Positions 56,402-64,000 of a DNA stretch of 64,000 bases are shown here, one piece after another. The position numbers were made by a program, and so were the translations under genes. Position 1 is the stretch's first letter, and the number at the start of each line of letters is the position of its first letter. The notes under the pieces are model-generated. The model was not told the origin of the DNA. It did not search any database and worked only from the letters and a program-made list of their open reading frames with translations. Source of the stretch: Pseudomonas sp. HOU2 (GTDB lineage: Bacteria; Pseudomonadota; Gammaproteobacteria; Pseudomonadales; Pseudomonadaceae); contig NZ_CP160398.1 of assembly GCF_040729435.1 (NCBI RefSeq), positions 1,550,001 to 1,614,000 of the forward strand. Reading direction: 5' to 3'.

Positions 56402-56590
56402 ATGACTGTAAAAGTAACTGAACGCGACGATTCACACATGTCCCATGAAGGCGTAGCCGCCGGTGTACGGATCTGGGATGTGCATCAACAAGACTTGCTG
56501 GTCGGCATGTTCCACAACGAGATCGACGCCCACAACTACAAGGCCGAACTGGAACTGCAGGAACAGCAACGGGATCTGAAATCCGCTTAG
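56402..56590 (+). CDS. Small conserved-looking hypothetical protein
   Basis: 62 aa (start ATG at 56402, GGAG 8 bases upstream). Central segment RIWDVHQQDLLVGMFHNEIDAHNYKAELELQEQ suggests a small mixed alpha/beta fold; no family recognised. It has its own promoter with an upstream inverted repeat, and ends before a REP pair, so it is probably a real, separately regulated gene. Function unknown. Confidence 0.65.
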   Translation: MTVKVTERDDSHMSHEGVAAGVRIWDVHQQDLLVGMFHNEIDAHNYKAELELQEQQRDLKSA

Positions 56591-56603
56591 GCGAATATTG
56601 AAC

Positions 56604-56705
56604 CTGTGGCGAGGGAGCTTGCTCCCGCTGGACTGCGCAGGAGGCCCTGTTTCAAAAACAAGGGCCGCTTCGCGCCCCAAGCGGGAGCAAGCTCCCTCGC
56701 CACAG
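56604..56705. repeat. REP pair, family D (GGCGAGGGAGCTTGCTCCCGC)
   Basis: CTGTGGCGAGGGAGCTTGCTCCCGC (about 56606-56629) and its inverse GCGGGAGCAAGCTCCCTCGCCACAG (about 56681-56705) flank a GC-rich centre (GGCCCTG...CAAGGGCC), giving a strong cruciform between the small ORF and the convergent DUF2058 gene. Confidence 0.85.
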
Positions 56706-56730
56706 TTTGGGTTGTTACAGCTTTATCGGT

Positions 56731-57273
56731 TTACCACATCAGATCATCAGGAATCTGGTAGGCCGCGTACGGATCGTCCTCGGCATTGACCTCTTCGGTC
56801 TGTACGTTGAGCTGGACGATGCGCTGCGGGTCGCGCTCCTGGATCTTCAGGGCCGCTTCACGGGGGATCACTTCGTAGCCGCCGGCATGGTGCACGATCG
56901 CCAGTGAACCGCTGCTGAGCTTGTTGCGCATCAGCGTGTTGACCGAGATGCGCTTGACCTTCTTGTCGTCGACGAAGTTGTAATAGTCCTCGGTGGTCAG
57001 CTTCGGCAGACGCGAGACTTCGATCAACTGCTTGACCTGCGCGGCACGGGCCTTGGCCTCGGCTTTCTCTTGCTGCTGACGGTTCAGCTCCTGGTCGCGC
57101 TTGACCTTCTCGGCCATGGCCTCCTGAGCGGCGCGCTGCTGCGAATCATCCAGCTCGGCCTGCCCCTTGTGGGCCAGACGCTGTTGCTTCTGCTTGTCTT
57201 TGCTGACCTGCTTGGCCTGCTTTTGGTTGACCAGGCCTGCTTTGAGCAACTGGTCGCGAAGGGAAAGGCTCAT
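56731..57273 (-). CDS. DUF2058 family protein (YaiL-like)
   Basis: 180 aa. A highly charged N-terminal coiled-coil half (Lys/Gln/Glu-rich, residues about 15-85) is followed by a folded C-terminal part with TEDYYNFVDDKKVKRISVN and YQIPDDLMW at the end, typical of DUF2058. It may bind nucleic acids through the basic half; function unknown. It lies 26 bp from the mazG start on the same strand. Confidence 0.85.
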   Translation of the reverse strand: MSLSLRDQLLKAGLVNQKQAKQVSKDKQKQQRLAHKGQAELDDSQQRAAQEAMAEKVKRDQELNRQQQEKAEAKARAAQVKQLIEVSRLPKLTTEDYYNFVDDKKVKRISVNTLMRNKLSSGSLAIVHHAGGYEVIPREAALKIQERDPQRIVQLNVQTEEVNAEDDPYAAYQIPDDLMW

Positions 57274-57299
57274 TAATGCTTACTCACTTGGGCAACGGC

Positions 57300-58133
57300 T
57301 CAGCCGCAGCTGGGCAAATTCTTTTCCTGACGTTTGGCTTCACCCCACAGGGCGTCCAACTCTTCGAGGGTGCAATCTTCCATGGGACGACGGGTGTCGC
57401 GCAATGCCTGTTCGATAAAACGGAAACGTCTTTCAAACTTGGCGTTGGCGCCACGTAGCGCGGTTTCCGGATCGACCTTCAGGTGCCGGGCCAGATTGAC
57501 CACGGAAAACAGCAGGTCGCCGATCTCGTCAGCCACCGCCTCTGCATCGTTTTCGGACATGGCTTCGAGCACTTCATCGAGCTCTTCACGCACCTTGTCC
57601 AACACCGGCAACGCATCCGGCCAGTCGAACCCGACCTGCCCAGCACGCTTTTGCAACTTCGCCGAACGCGACAGTGCCGGCAACGCGGCCGGTACGTCAT
57701 CGAGCAGTGACAGCTGCTCGGGCGCGGCGGATTTCTCGGCGCGTTCTTCGGCCTTGATCTCTTCCCAGCGCTGCTTGACCTGCTCTTCGCTCAGGCGCGG
57801 CACATCCAGCGGCGCATACAGATCGCCGGTGGGAAACACGTGCGGATGGCGGCGGATCAGCTTGCGAGTGATGCTGTCGATCACCCCGGCGAATTCGAAG
57901 CGCCCTTCTTCCCTGGCCAACTGGCTGTAATAAACCACCTGAAACAGCAGATCGCCCAGTTCGCCCTGCAAGTGATCGAAGTCGCCCCGCTCGATGGCGT
58001 CGGCCACTTCGTAGGCTTCTTCGAGGGTGTGCGGGACGATGGTCGCGTAGGTTTGCTTGATGTCCCACGGGCAACCGTACTGCGGATCGCGCAGACGGCT
58101 CATCAGGTGGAGCAGGTCTTCAAGTGAATACAT
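57300..58133 (-). CDS. mazG: Nucleoside triphosphate pyrophosphohydrolase MazG
   Basis: 277 aa, two MazG domains in tandem. First: LRDPQYGCPWDIKQTYATIVPHTLEEAYEVADAIE with the EExx metal sites; second: WPDALPVLDKVREELDEVLEAMSENDAEAVADEIGDLLFSVVNLAR. It removes abnormal NTPs and, in E. coli, tempers (p)ppGpp responses. It follows relA on the same strand with a REP pair between, the usual Pseudomonas order. Confidence 0.93.
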   Translation of the reverse strand: MYSLEDLLHLMSRLRDPQYGCPWDIKQTYATIVPHTLEEAYEVADAIERGDFDHLQGELGDLLFQVVYYSQLAREEGRFEFAGVIDSITRKLIRRHPHVFPTGDLYAPLDVPRLSEEQVKQRWEEIKAEERAEKSAAPEQLSLLDDVPAALPALSRSAKLQKRAGQVGFDWPDALPVLDKVREELDEVLEAMSENDAEAVADEIGDLLFSVVNLARHLKVDPETALRGANAKFERRFRFIEQALRDTRRPMEDCTLEELDALWGEAKRQEKNLPSCG

Positions 58134-58149
58134 CTGTCTGTCTCTACAA

Positions 58150-58252
58150 GAACCTGTGGGAGCTGGCTTGCCAGCGATACAAACAACTCGGTCTCTCAGG
58201 AAAACCGAGGTGATGCAATCGCTGGCAAGCCAGCTCCCACAGGGATCGTGAT
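58150..58252. repeat. REP pair, family C (GGGAGCTGGCTTGCCAGCGAT)
   Basis: CTGTGGGAGCTGGCTTGCCAGCGAT (58153-58177) and its inverse ATCGCTGGCAAGCCAGCTCCCACAG (58217-58241) between relA and mazG, ending about 15 bp from the relA stop. Confidence 0.85.
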
Positions 58253-58256
58253 CTCA

Positions 58257-60500
58257 TCACGGGGTACGGTTACGCCGCGTCTCGATGATGTTCGGCAACT
58301 GCGAGATCCGCCCCAGCAAGCGTCCTAGTGCATCCAGCCCCGGGATCTCGATGGTCAGCGACATCAGCGCGGTGTTGTCTTCCTTGTTCGAGCGGGTGTT
58401 GACCGCCAGCACGTTGATGCGCTCGTTGAGCAGCACCTGCGAGACGTCACGCAGCAGACCGGAACGGTCGTAGGCGCGAATGACGATGTCCACCGGATAG
58501 GTGAGCACCGGCACCGGGCCCCAGCTGACCTGGATGATCCGCTCCGGCTCGCGCCCGGCCAGTTGCAGCACCGAGGCGCAGTCCTGACGGTGAATGCTCA
58601 CGCCACGCCCCTGAGTGATATAGCCGACGATCGCGTCGCCCGGCAGCGGCTGGCAGCAGCCGGCCATCTGCGTCATCAGGTTGCCGACACCCTGAATCTG
58701 GATGTCGCCGCGCTTGCCCGGCTTGTAACCGGTGGCCTTGCGCGGGATCAGCTCCAGCTGTTCGTTGCCGCGTTCCGGCTCGACCAGTTGCTGCGCCAGG
58801 TTGACCAGTTGCGCCAGACGCAAGTCGCCGGCACCGAGAGCGGCGAACATGTCTTCGGCGGTTTTCATGTTGGCCTTTTCGGCCAGCTTGTCGAAATCCA
58901 CCGCCGGCAGACCGAGGCGATTGAGTTCGCGTTCGATCAGAGTTTTACCGGCCGCGACGTTCTGGTCACGGGCCTGCAACTTGAACCAGTGAACGATTTT
59001 CGCCCGCGCCCGCGAGGTGGTGACGTAACCCAGGTTCGGGTTCAGCCAGTCGCGGCTCGGCGTACCGTGCTTGCTGGTGATGATCTCGACCTGTTCACCG
59101 GTCTGCAGGCTGTAGTTGAGCGGCACGATCCGCCCGTTGATCTTCGCGCCACGGCAGTTGTGACCGATTTCGGTGTGCACGCGGTAGGCAAAATCCAGCG
59201 GCGTCGCGCCTTTCGGCAGGTCGATGGCGTGGCCGTCCGGGGTGAAGATGTACACCCGATCCGGTTCGATATCGACCCGCAGCTGTTCGGCCAGACCACC
59301 GATATCGCCCAGCTCCTCGTGCCACTCGAGCACCTGACGCAGCCAGGAGATTTTCTCTTCGTAGTGGTTCGAGCCGGATTTGACGTCGGTGCCCTTGTAG
59401 CGCCAGTGCGCGCAGACGCCGAGTTCGGCCTCTTCGTGCATCGAGTGCGTACGGATCTGTACTTCCAGCACCTTGCCTTCCGGGCCGATTACCGCGGTGT
59501 GCAGCGAGCGGTAGCCGTTCTCTTTCGGGTTGGCGATGTAGTCGTCGAATTCTTTCGGGATGTGCCGCCACAGGGTGTGGACGATGCCGAGCGCGGTGTA
59601 GCAGTCGCGCATTTCCGGCACCAGCACGCGCACCGCGCGCACGTCGTAGATCTGGCTGAATTCCAGACCCTTGCGCTGCATTTTGCGCCAGATCGAATAG
59701 ATGTGTTTGGCCCGGCCGCTGATGTCGGCGTCGACGCCGGTGGCCTGCAATTCGTCCTTGAGCTGGGTCATCACATCGCTGATGAACCGCTCGCGGTCCA
59801 GCCGTCGCTCGTGGAGCAGCTTGGCGATCTGTTTGTATTGATCGGGCTCCAGGTACCGGAAGGACAAATCCTCCAGTTCCCACTTGATATGACCGATGCC
59901 GAGCCTGTGCGCGAGCGGCGCATAGATGTCGAAAACTTCCCGGGCGACGCGGTTACGCTTCTCGTCATCGGCGGTTTTCACCGCACGAATGGCGCAGGTA
60001 CGTTCGGCCAGTTTGATCAGCGCGACGCGAACATCATCGACCATCGCCACGAGCATCTTGCGCAGGTTTTCCACCTGACCCTGGGTGCCCATCACCATCG
60101 ACTGGCGCGGGCTGAGGCTGGCACTGATCGCCGCCATGCGCTGCACGCCGTCGATCAGCTTGGCCACCACCGGGCCGAAGCGCTGGCCGACGGCCGCGAG
60201 CTCGATCTGGCCTTCGCGCACGCCGCGATACAGCACCGCCGCGACCAGCGAATCCTGATCGAGTTTGAGGTCGGCGAGGATCTCGGCGATCTCCAGTCCC
60301 GTGCTGAAACTGCCGGAGCCTTCGGCCCACAGATTCTTCTTGGCATTGGACTGCTGTTCGGCCTCGCGAGCGAACTCGCAGGCTTCCTTCAAGGCTTCGC
60401 GATCCAGTGCCATGTCGACACTGACCGCATGATCGAGCCAAGCCTCGAGATTGATACTGCCGTCAGTGTTGATCGGCTGGTGTGCTCTCACCTGTACCAT
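58257..60500 (-). CDS. relA: GTP pyrophosphokinase RelA
   Basis: 747 aa (p)ppGpp synthetase of the stringent response. The N-terminal HD-like domain lacks an intact HD hydrolase signature (reads LYRGVREG), as expected for RelA rather than SpoT. The synthetase domain has YRSLHTAVIGPEGK and the regulatory TGS (IDLPKGATPLDFAYRVHTEIG) and ACT (C-terminal) domains are complete. It lies between rlmD and mazG on the minus strand. Confidence 0.95.
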   Translation of the reverse strand: MVQVRAHQPINTDGSINLEAWLDHAVSVDMALDREALKEACEFAREAEQQSNAKKNLWAEGSGSFSTGLEIAEILADLKLDQDSLVAAVLYRGVREGQIELAAVGQRFGPVVAKLIDGVQRMAAISASLSPRQSMVMGTQGQVENLRKMLVAMVDDVRVALIKLAERTCAIRAVKTADDEKRNRVAREVFDIYAPLAHRLGIGHIKWELEDLSFRYLEPDQYKQIAKLLHERRLDRERFISDVMTQLKDELQATGVDADISGRAKHIYSIWRKMQRKGLEFSQIYDVRAVRVLVPEMRDCYTALGIVHTLWRHIPKEFDDYIANPKENGYRSLHTAVIGPEGKVLEVQIRTHSMHEEAELGVCAHWRYKGTDVKSGSNHYEEKISWLRQVLEWHEELGDIGGLAEQLRVDIEPDRVYIFTPDGHAIDLPKGATPLDFAYRVHTEIGHNCRGAKINGRIVPLNYSLQTGEQVEIITSKHGTPSRDWLNPNLGYVTTSRARAKIVHWFKLQARDQNVAAGKTLIERELNRLGLPAVDFDKLAEKANMKTAEDMFAALGAGDLRLAQLVNLAQQLVEPERGNEQLELIPRKATGYKPGKRGDIQIQGVGNLMTQMAGCCQPLPGDAIVGYITQGRGVSIHRQDCASVLQLAGREPERIIQVSWGPVPVLTYPVDIVIRAYDRSGLLRDVSQVLLNERINVLAVNTRSNKEDNTALMSLTIEIPGLDALGRLLGRISQLPNIIETRRNRTP

Positions 60501-60601
60501 GCTGCTTTACCTTCCCTACGACGCAGATTCAATGCGTCAAATCGCTGTCCCTCAACGCCCGTATGCGCTCGCGGGGCTAAAGCGAGCGCCGCCCGGACAG
60601 G

Positions 60602-61978
60602 TCAGACGGATTCAGACGAGCCATCCTGGCTCGCTTCAAATAACGCCATGGCCTCGACATGTGCCGTCTGAGGAAACATATCGAGAATCCCGGCACGTTT
60701 TAACCGGTAGCCCTGCTTGATCAATTCGACCGTATCGCGCGCCAGAGTTGCAGGGTTGCACGACACATAGACCAACCGTTTGGCACCCAGGGTCGCGAGC
60801 TTGCGCACCACCTCGAAAGCACCGTCACGCGGTGGGTCCAAGAGTACCGCAGAAAAGCCGTTTCCGATCCACTGGGCATCGGTCAAAGGCTGGGATAAAT
60901 CGGCTTGAAAAAACTTTGTGTTATGCAAATTGTTGCTAGCAGCGTTTGCAGCGGCACGATCGACCATGGCCTGCACGCCCTCCACCGCCACCACTTCGCG
61001 CACGCTTTTGGCCAGCGGCAAGGCGAAGTTGCCCAGACCGCAGAACAGGTCGAGCACGCGCTCGTCACCGGTCGGCTTCAGCCAGTCCAGCGCCTGCGCG
61101 ACCATCGCCTCGTTGACCCCGGCGTTGACCTGGATGAAATCCCCCGGCCGCCAGGCCAGATCCAGATTCCACTGCTCCAGGCGATAACCCAGCGACTGCG
61201 TGGCATCCACCGGTTGCGGCTCGCCTTCGCCATGCAGCCACAGCTGTGCTTCATGGAACTGGCAGAAATCCTTGAGGATCGTCAGGTCGGCTTCCGACAG
61301 CGGCGCCATGTGACGCAACAACACCGCCAGCGACGAACCACTGAACAACTCGACATGCCCCAGCGCCTGCGGTTTGCTCAAACGACGGAGCATCTCCGGC
61401 AAACGGGTCATGATCGGTTGCAAGGGCTGTACCAGCACCGGGCATTCATTGATGGCGACGATGTCCTGGCTGCCGGCGGCGCGGAAACCGACTTCAAGCT
61501 GCTTCGCCTTCATGTCCCAGCGCACGGCAATCCGCGCGCGGCGGCGATAGCCGAATTCCGGACCGGTCAACGGCGCCGCCCATTCTTCAGGCGCAACGCC
61601 TGCAACCTTCGACAACTGCTCGGCGAGCATGCGCTGTTTCAGGGCAAGCTGTTCGGTGTGGGGCAAGTGTTGCACGCTGCAACCGCCGCAACGGCCAGCG
61701 TGCTGACAGGCTGCCGGGCGACGCAACTCGCTGGCCTTGAACACGCGCTCGGTGCGCGCCTCGACCACTTTGCCGTGGGCGCCAAGCACCCGCGCCTCGA
61801 CTTCTTCACCCGCCAGGGCGCCGAGGACGAACCAGGTTTTGCCTTCGAAAAACGCGATGCCGCGACCGTCATTGGCCAGGCGCTCGATGCTCAAGCGCTG
61901 TTTTTTGCCGGTCGGAATTTGCGCGGCCTTGCTGCCGCCGGTGGGCTGGAAGCGCAGGCCTCTCTCGTGCTTGGCCAT
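60602..61978 (-). CDS. rlmD: 23S rRNA (uracil-1939-C5)-methyltransferase RlmD
   Basis: 458 aa. N-terminal TRAM domain, Fe-S ligands in [10 protein letters not shown] and an SAM methyltransferase domain with [15 protein letters not shown] and the catalytic Cys in [11 protein letters not shown]. It methylates U1939 of 23S rRNA. Start at 61978 shares one base with the cysM stop. Confidence 0.93.
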   Translation of the reverse strand: MAKHERGLRFQPTGGSKAAQIPTGKKQRLSIERLANDGRGIAFFEGKTWFVLGALAGEEVEARVLGAHGKVVEARTERVFKASELRRPAACQHAGRCGGCSVQHLPHTEQLALKQRMLAEQLSKVAGVAPEEWAAPLTGPEFGYRRRARIAVRWDMKAKQLEVGFRAAGSQDIVAINECPVLVQPLQPIMTRLPEMLRRLSKPQALGHVELFSGSSLAVLLRHMAPLSEADLTILKDFCQFHEAQLWLHGEGEPQPVDATQSLGYRLEQWNLDLAWRPGDFIQVNAGVNEAMVAQALDWLKPTGDERVLDLFCGLGNFALPLAKSVREVVAVEGVQAMVDRAAANAASNNLHNTKFFQADLSQPLTDAQWIGNGFSAVLLDPPRDGAFEVVRKLATLGAKRLVYVSCNPATLARDTVELIKQGYRLKRAGILDMFPQTAHVEAMALFEASQDGSSESV

Positions 61979-62880
61979 CAGTTGGGCGCGTCGAAAATGC
62001 CGGTCGACAGATAACGGTCGCCACGGTCGCAGATGATCGCGACGATCACCGCGTTTTCAACTTCTTTGGACAGACGCAGCATCGCTGCCACCGCACCGCC
62101 CGAGGACACGCCACAGAAGATGCCTTCTTCGCGGGCCAGACGTCGGGTGACGTCCTCGGCTTCGCTTTGCGCCATGTCGACGATGCGGTCAACGCGGTCA
62201 GCCTGATAGATCTTCGGCAGGTATTCCTGCGGCCAGCGACGGATGCCGGGAATGGCCGAGCCTTCCATCGGCTGCAGCCCGATGATCTGCACGCTGTCGC
62301 TCTGCTCTTTCAAGTAGCGCGACACGCCCATGATGGTGCCGGTGGTGCCCATCGAACTGACGAAATGGGTGATGGTGCCCTGGGTCTGACGCCAGATTTC
62401 CGGGCCGGTGGTGGTGTAGTGCGCTTCCGGGTTATCCCCGTTGGCGAACTGGTCCAGCACCTTGCCACGGCCTTCGGCCTCCATCCGCTGGGCGAGATCG
62501 CGAGCGCCTTCCATACCCTCTTCCTGGCTGACCAGAATCAGCTCGGCACCGTAAGCGGTCATCGCCGCCTTGCGCTCGGCGCTGGAGTTGTCCGGCATGA
62601 TCAGGATCATCTTGTAACCCTTGATCGCGGCGGCCATGGCCAGCGCAATCCCGGTGTTGCCCGAGGTCGCTTCGATCAGCGTGTCGCCGGCATGGATCTG
62701 CCCGCGCAGTTCGGCACGGGTAATCATCGACAGCGCCGGACGGTCCTTGACCGAACCCGCCGGGTTGTTCCCTTCGAGCTTGAGCAACAGAGTGTTGCTG
62801 GTGGCACCGGGCAGGCGCTGCAAACGCACCAGCGGAGTGTTGCCGACGCAATCGGCGATGGTTGGGTACTGCAGGGTCAT
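61978..62880 (-). CDS. cysM: O-acetylserine sulfhydrylase CysM
   Basis: 300 aa PLP enzyme making cysteine from O-acetylserine and sulfide or thiosulfate. The PLP Lys45 in [25 protein letters not shown] and [12 protein letters not shown] are diagnostic; the CysM branch is favoured over CysK by this neighbourhood. ATG at 62880 ([16 protein letters not shown]) is used, not the longer frame to 62919. Confidence 0.93.
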   Translation of the reverse strand: MTLQYPTIADCVGNTPLVRLQRLPGATSNTLLLKLEGNNPAGSVKDRPALSMITRAELRGQIHAGDTLIEATSGNTGIALAMAAAIKGYKMILIMPDNSSAERKAAMTAYGAELILVSQEEGMEGARDLAQRMEAEGRGKVLDQFANGDNPEAHYTTTGPEIWRQTQGTITHFVSSMGTTGTIMGVSRYLKEQSDSVQIIGLQPMEGSAIPGIRRWPQEYLPKIYQADRVDRIVDMAQSEAEDVTRRLAREEGIFCGVSSGGAVAAMLRLSKEVENAVIVAIICDRGDRYLSTGIFDAPN

Positions 62881-62989
62881 GGCGTATTCGCAATCCAGAC
62901 GTGCGGGGGCGCCTATCATACCGGCAAACGTTCGCAGGCCATATCACGCAAAGTGCGGTGCTTATGGTTTCTGGGAATAAGCAGAGAAC

Positions 62990-64000
62990 TCAGCCTTCCT
63001 CTTGCCCTGCGACATTCATCGCATAGAACTCGTGCAATTTGGCTTGCAGCAATTGTTTGTCTGGCAACTGCACCTGATATTCCGCGATCAGCGCCGCAGA
63101 CAAGCTGCGGTTGAGGGCGTACTCGACGACCTCATCCTCCTTGCTGGCGCACAGCAATACGCCGATGGCCGGATTCTCGTGAGGTTTGCGAACACCGCGA
63201 TCCAGCGCTTCAAGGTAGAAATTCAGCTTGCCCAGATATTCAGGCTCAAAACGTCCGACCTTGAGCTCGATGGCGACAAGACAGTTGAGCCCACGATGGA
63301 AGAACAGCAGATCAAGGGCGAAATCACGGCCGCCCACTTGCACCGGATACTCCGAACCGACGAAGCAGAAATCGCGCCCCAACTCGATCAGAAATTCCTT
63401 CAGCCGCCCTAGCAAACCTCGATGCAGATCGGTTTCGGCGTGCACGCCGGGCAGATCGAGAAACTCGACCATGTAGGCGTCACGGAAGATCTCGAGCGCA
63501 GCGGGATGAGTCTGTTTGAGGACAGCAGAAGCCTTTGCTGGCTGGGTGACACTGCGTTCGAAGAGCGCAGCCTTGAGCTGGCGTTCGAGTTCGCGCTTTG
63601 ACCACTTTTCCTGAATCGCCATGCGGACGTAGAACTCGCGTTCTTCTGGACGTTTGCTTTGGCTGAAAATGATCAAATTGTGAGACCAAGACAATTGTCG
63701 CACCAGTGGTGCGACTTTTTCTTCAGCGTGATAAGTCTCGTAGAACTGGCACATGCGGAACAAGTTCGAACGGGTAAACCCACGCAGCCCTGGCTGCGTT
63801 CGAGCCAGATGTTCGGCCAGTTGCCTAACCACCGCAGCGCCCCACTCAGCGCGAGCGATCTTGCGACTGATGTACCCCCCCACCTGCCAGTACAACTCGA
63901 TCAGTTGAGTATTTACTGCCTGCACGGCTTGCTGCCTGGCGTTCTGAATCAGCGCCAGTACTTCATTGAAACGGTTATCGGAGGCATTGCCGGGGATGTC
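62990..64000 (-). CDS. PDDEXK nuclease domain (DUF1016/YhcG) protein, 5' end outside the window
   Basis: At least 336 codons; the frame is open to the window edge at 64000, and the residues before the internal GTG (FNEVLALIQNARQQAVQ) belong to the conserved N-terminal DUF1016 domain. The C-terminal nuclease motif reads DLLFFHRGLNCLVAIELKVGRFEPEYLGKLNFYLEAL, a complete PDDEXK-type site. Such genes occur as accessory cargo near defence or mobile elements. It lies behind cysM, where other pseudomonads often have different genes, so transfer is plausible. Confidence 0.85.
   Translation of the reverse strand, partial: DIPGNASDNRFNEVLALIQNARQQAVQAVNTQLIELYWQVGGYISRKIARAEWGAAVVRQLAEHLARTQPGLRGFTRSNLFRMCQFYETYHAEEKVAPLVRQLSWSHNLIIFSQSKRPEEREFYVRMAIQEKWSKRELERQLKAALFERSVTQPAKASAVLKQTHPAALEIFRDAYMVEFLDLPGVHAETDLHRGLLGRLKEFLIELGRDFCFVGSEYPVQVGGRDFALDLLFFHRGLNCLVAIELKVGRFEPEYLGKLNFYLEALDRGVRKPHENPAIGVLLCASKEDEVVEYALNRSLSAALIAEYQVQLPDKQLLQAKLHEFYAMNVAGQEEG

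Noticed and set aside
58563..60671. 702-codon open frame antisense to relA
   Set aside because: Shadow frame; relA on the minus strand is intact.

Overview
The window is ordinary chromosomal DNA from a Pseudomonas of the fluorescens group. The evidence is GC-rich coding sequence, dense REP-type palindromes ending in ...GCTGCGATCTTTTG, gene content, and several gene blocks in the order I remember from P. aeruginosa (rluC-rne-murB-kdsB-lpxK-exbBD-comEC; ABC pair-GST-fadE-tRNAs; pyrF; gpsA-receptor-hybrid kinase-fabA-fabB; mazG-relA-rlmD-cysM). I see no prophage, transposase, CRISPR array or rRNA.

Layout. 1-7 kb: end of a Maf-type pyrophosphatase gene, sppA, a HAD phosphatase and rluC (minus), then divergent rne with a leader of about 640 nt. 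7-16 kb: a minus-strand run with a molybdenum-cofactor maturation pair (MocA-like, XdhC), murB, an LMW phosphatase, kdsB, a Trm112-like protein, lpxK, exbD, exbB and comEC (cell wall, LPS, envelope energy, DNA uptake), with a DUF2062 gene divergent from comEC. 16-23 kb: ABC-2 exporter pair, GST, transglutaminase-like protein, fadE and a small companion gene. 23-26 kb: a LysR regulator divergent from an AlaX-like tRNA editing gene, a 2OG-Fe(II) oxygenase and a LysE exporter, which together look like an amino-acid modification, export and protection module. 26-30 kb: exported M20 peptidase, three tRNA-Glu/tRNA-Gly pairs, and a membrane-anchored hypothetical protein. 30-41 kb: MCP, MocR-type regulator, SDR, MDR reductase, pyrF, a two-component system, a six-EF-hand protein and an AI-2E family permease. 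42-49 kb: DUF4892 protein, two alpha/beta hydrolases, thioesterase, acyl-CoA synthetase, sixA, DUF4389 protein and gpsA. 49-56 kb: TonB-dependent receptor, solute-binding-like protein and hybrid sensor kinase, then fabA-fabB. 56-64 kb: small ORF, DUF2058, mazG, relA, rlmD, cysM and a truncated DUF1016/PDDEXK nuclease gene.

Most unusual observations. (1) Two copies of a structured element of about 350 bp (30226-30575 and 40478-40843) each start within a few bases of the stop codon of a minus-strand gene. Each is followed, in that gene's direction, by two tandem REP units of about 70 bp. A 10-bp stem inside them keeps its pairing through three paired substitutions between the copies, which is direct evidence that the structure is conserved. 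(2) The MCP gene next to the first copy has lost one G from a G-run. Adding one G restores a canonical C-terminus and a stop at 30580-30582. (3) Several REP ends are fused to the TAA stop codons of neighbouring genes. (4) The AlaX/2OG-oxygenase/LysE cluster keeps all expected metal ligands and may make, export and guard against a hydroxylated amino acid. Functions are assigned by recognising motifs and family features by eye; no database search was run.
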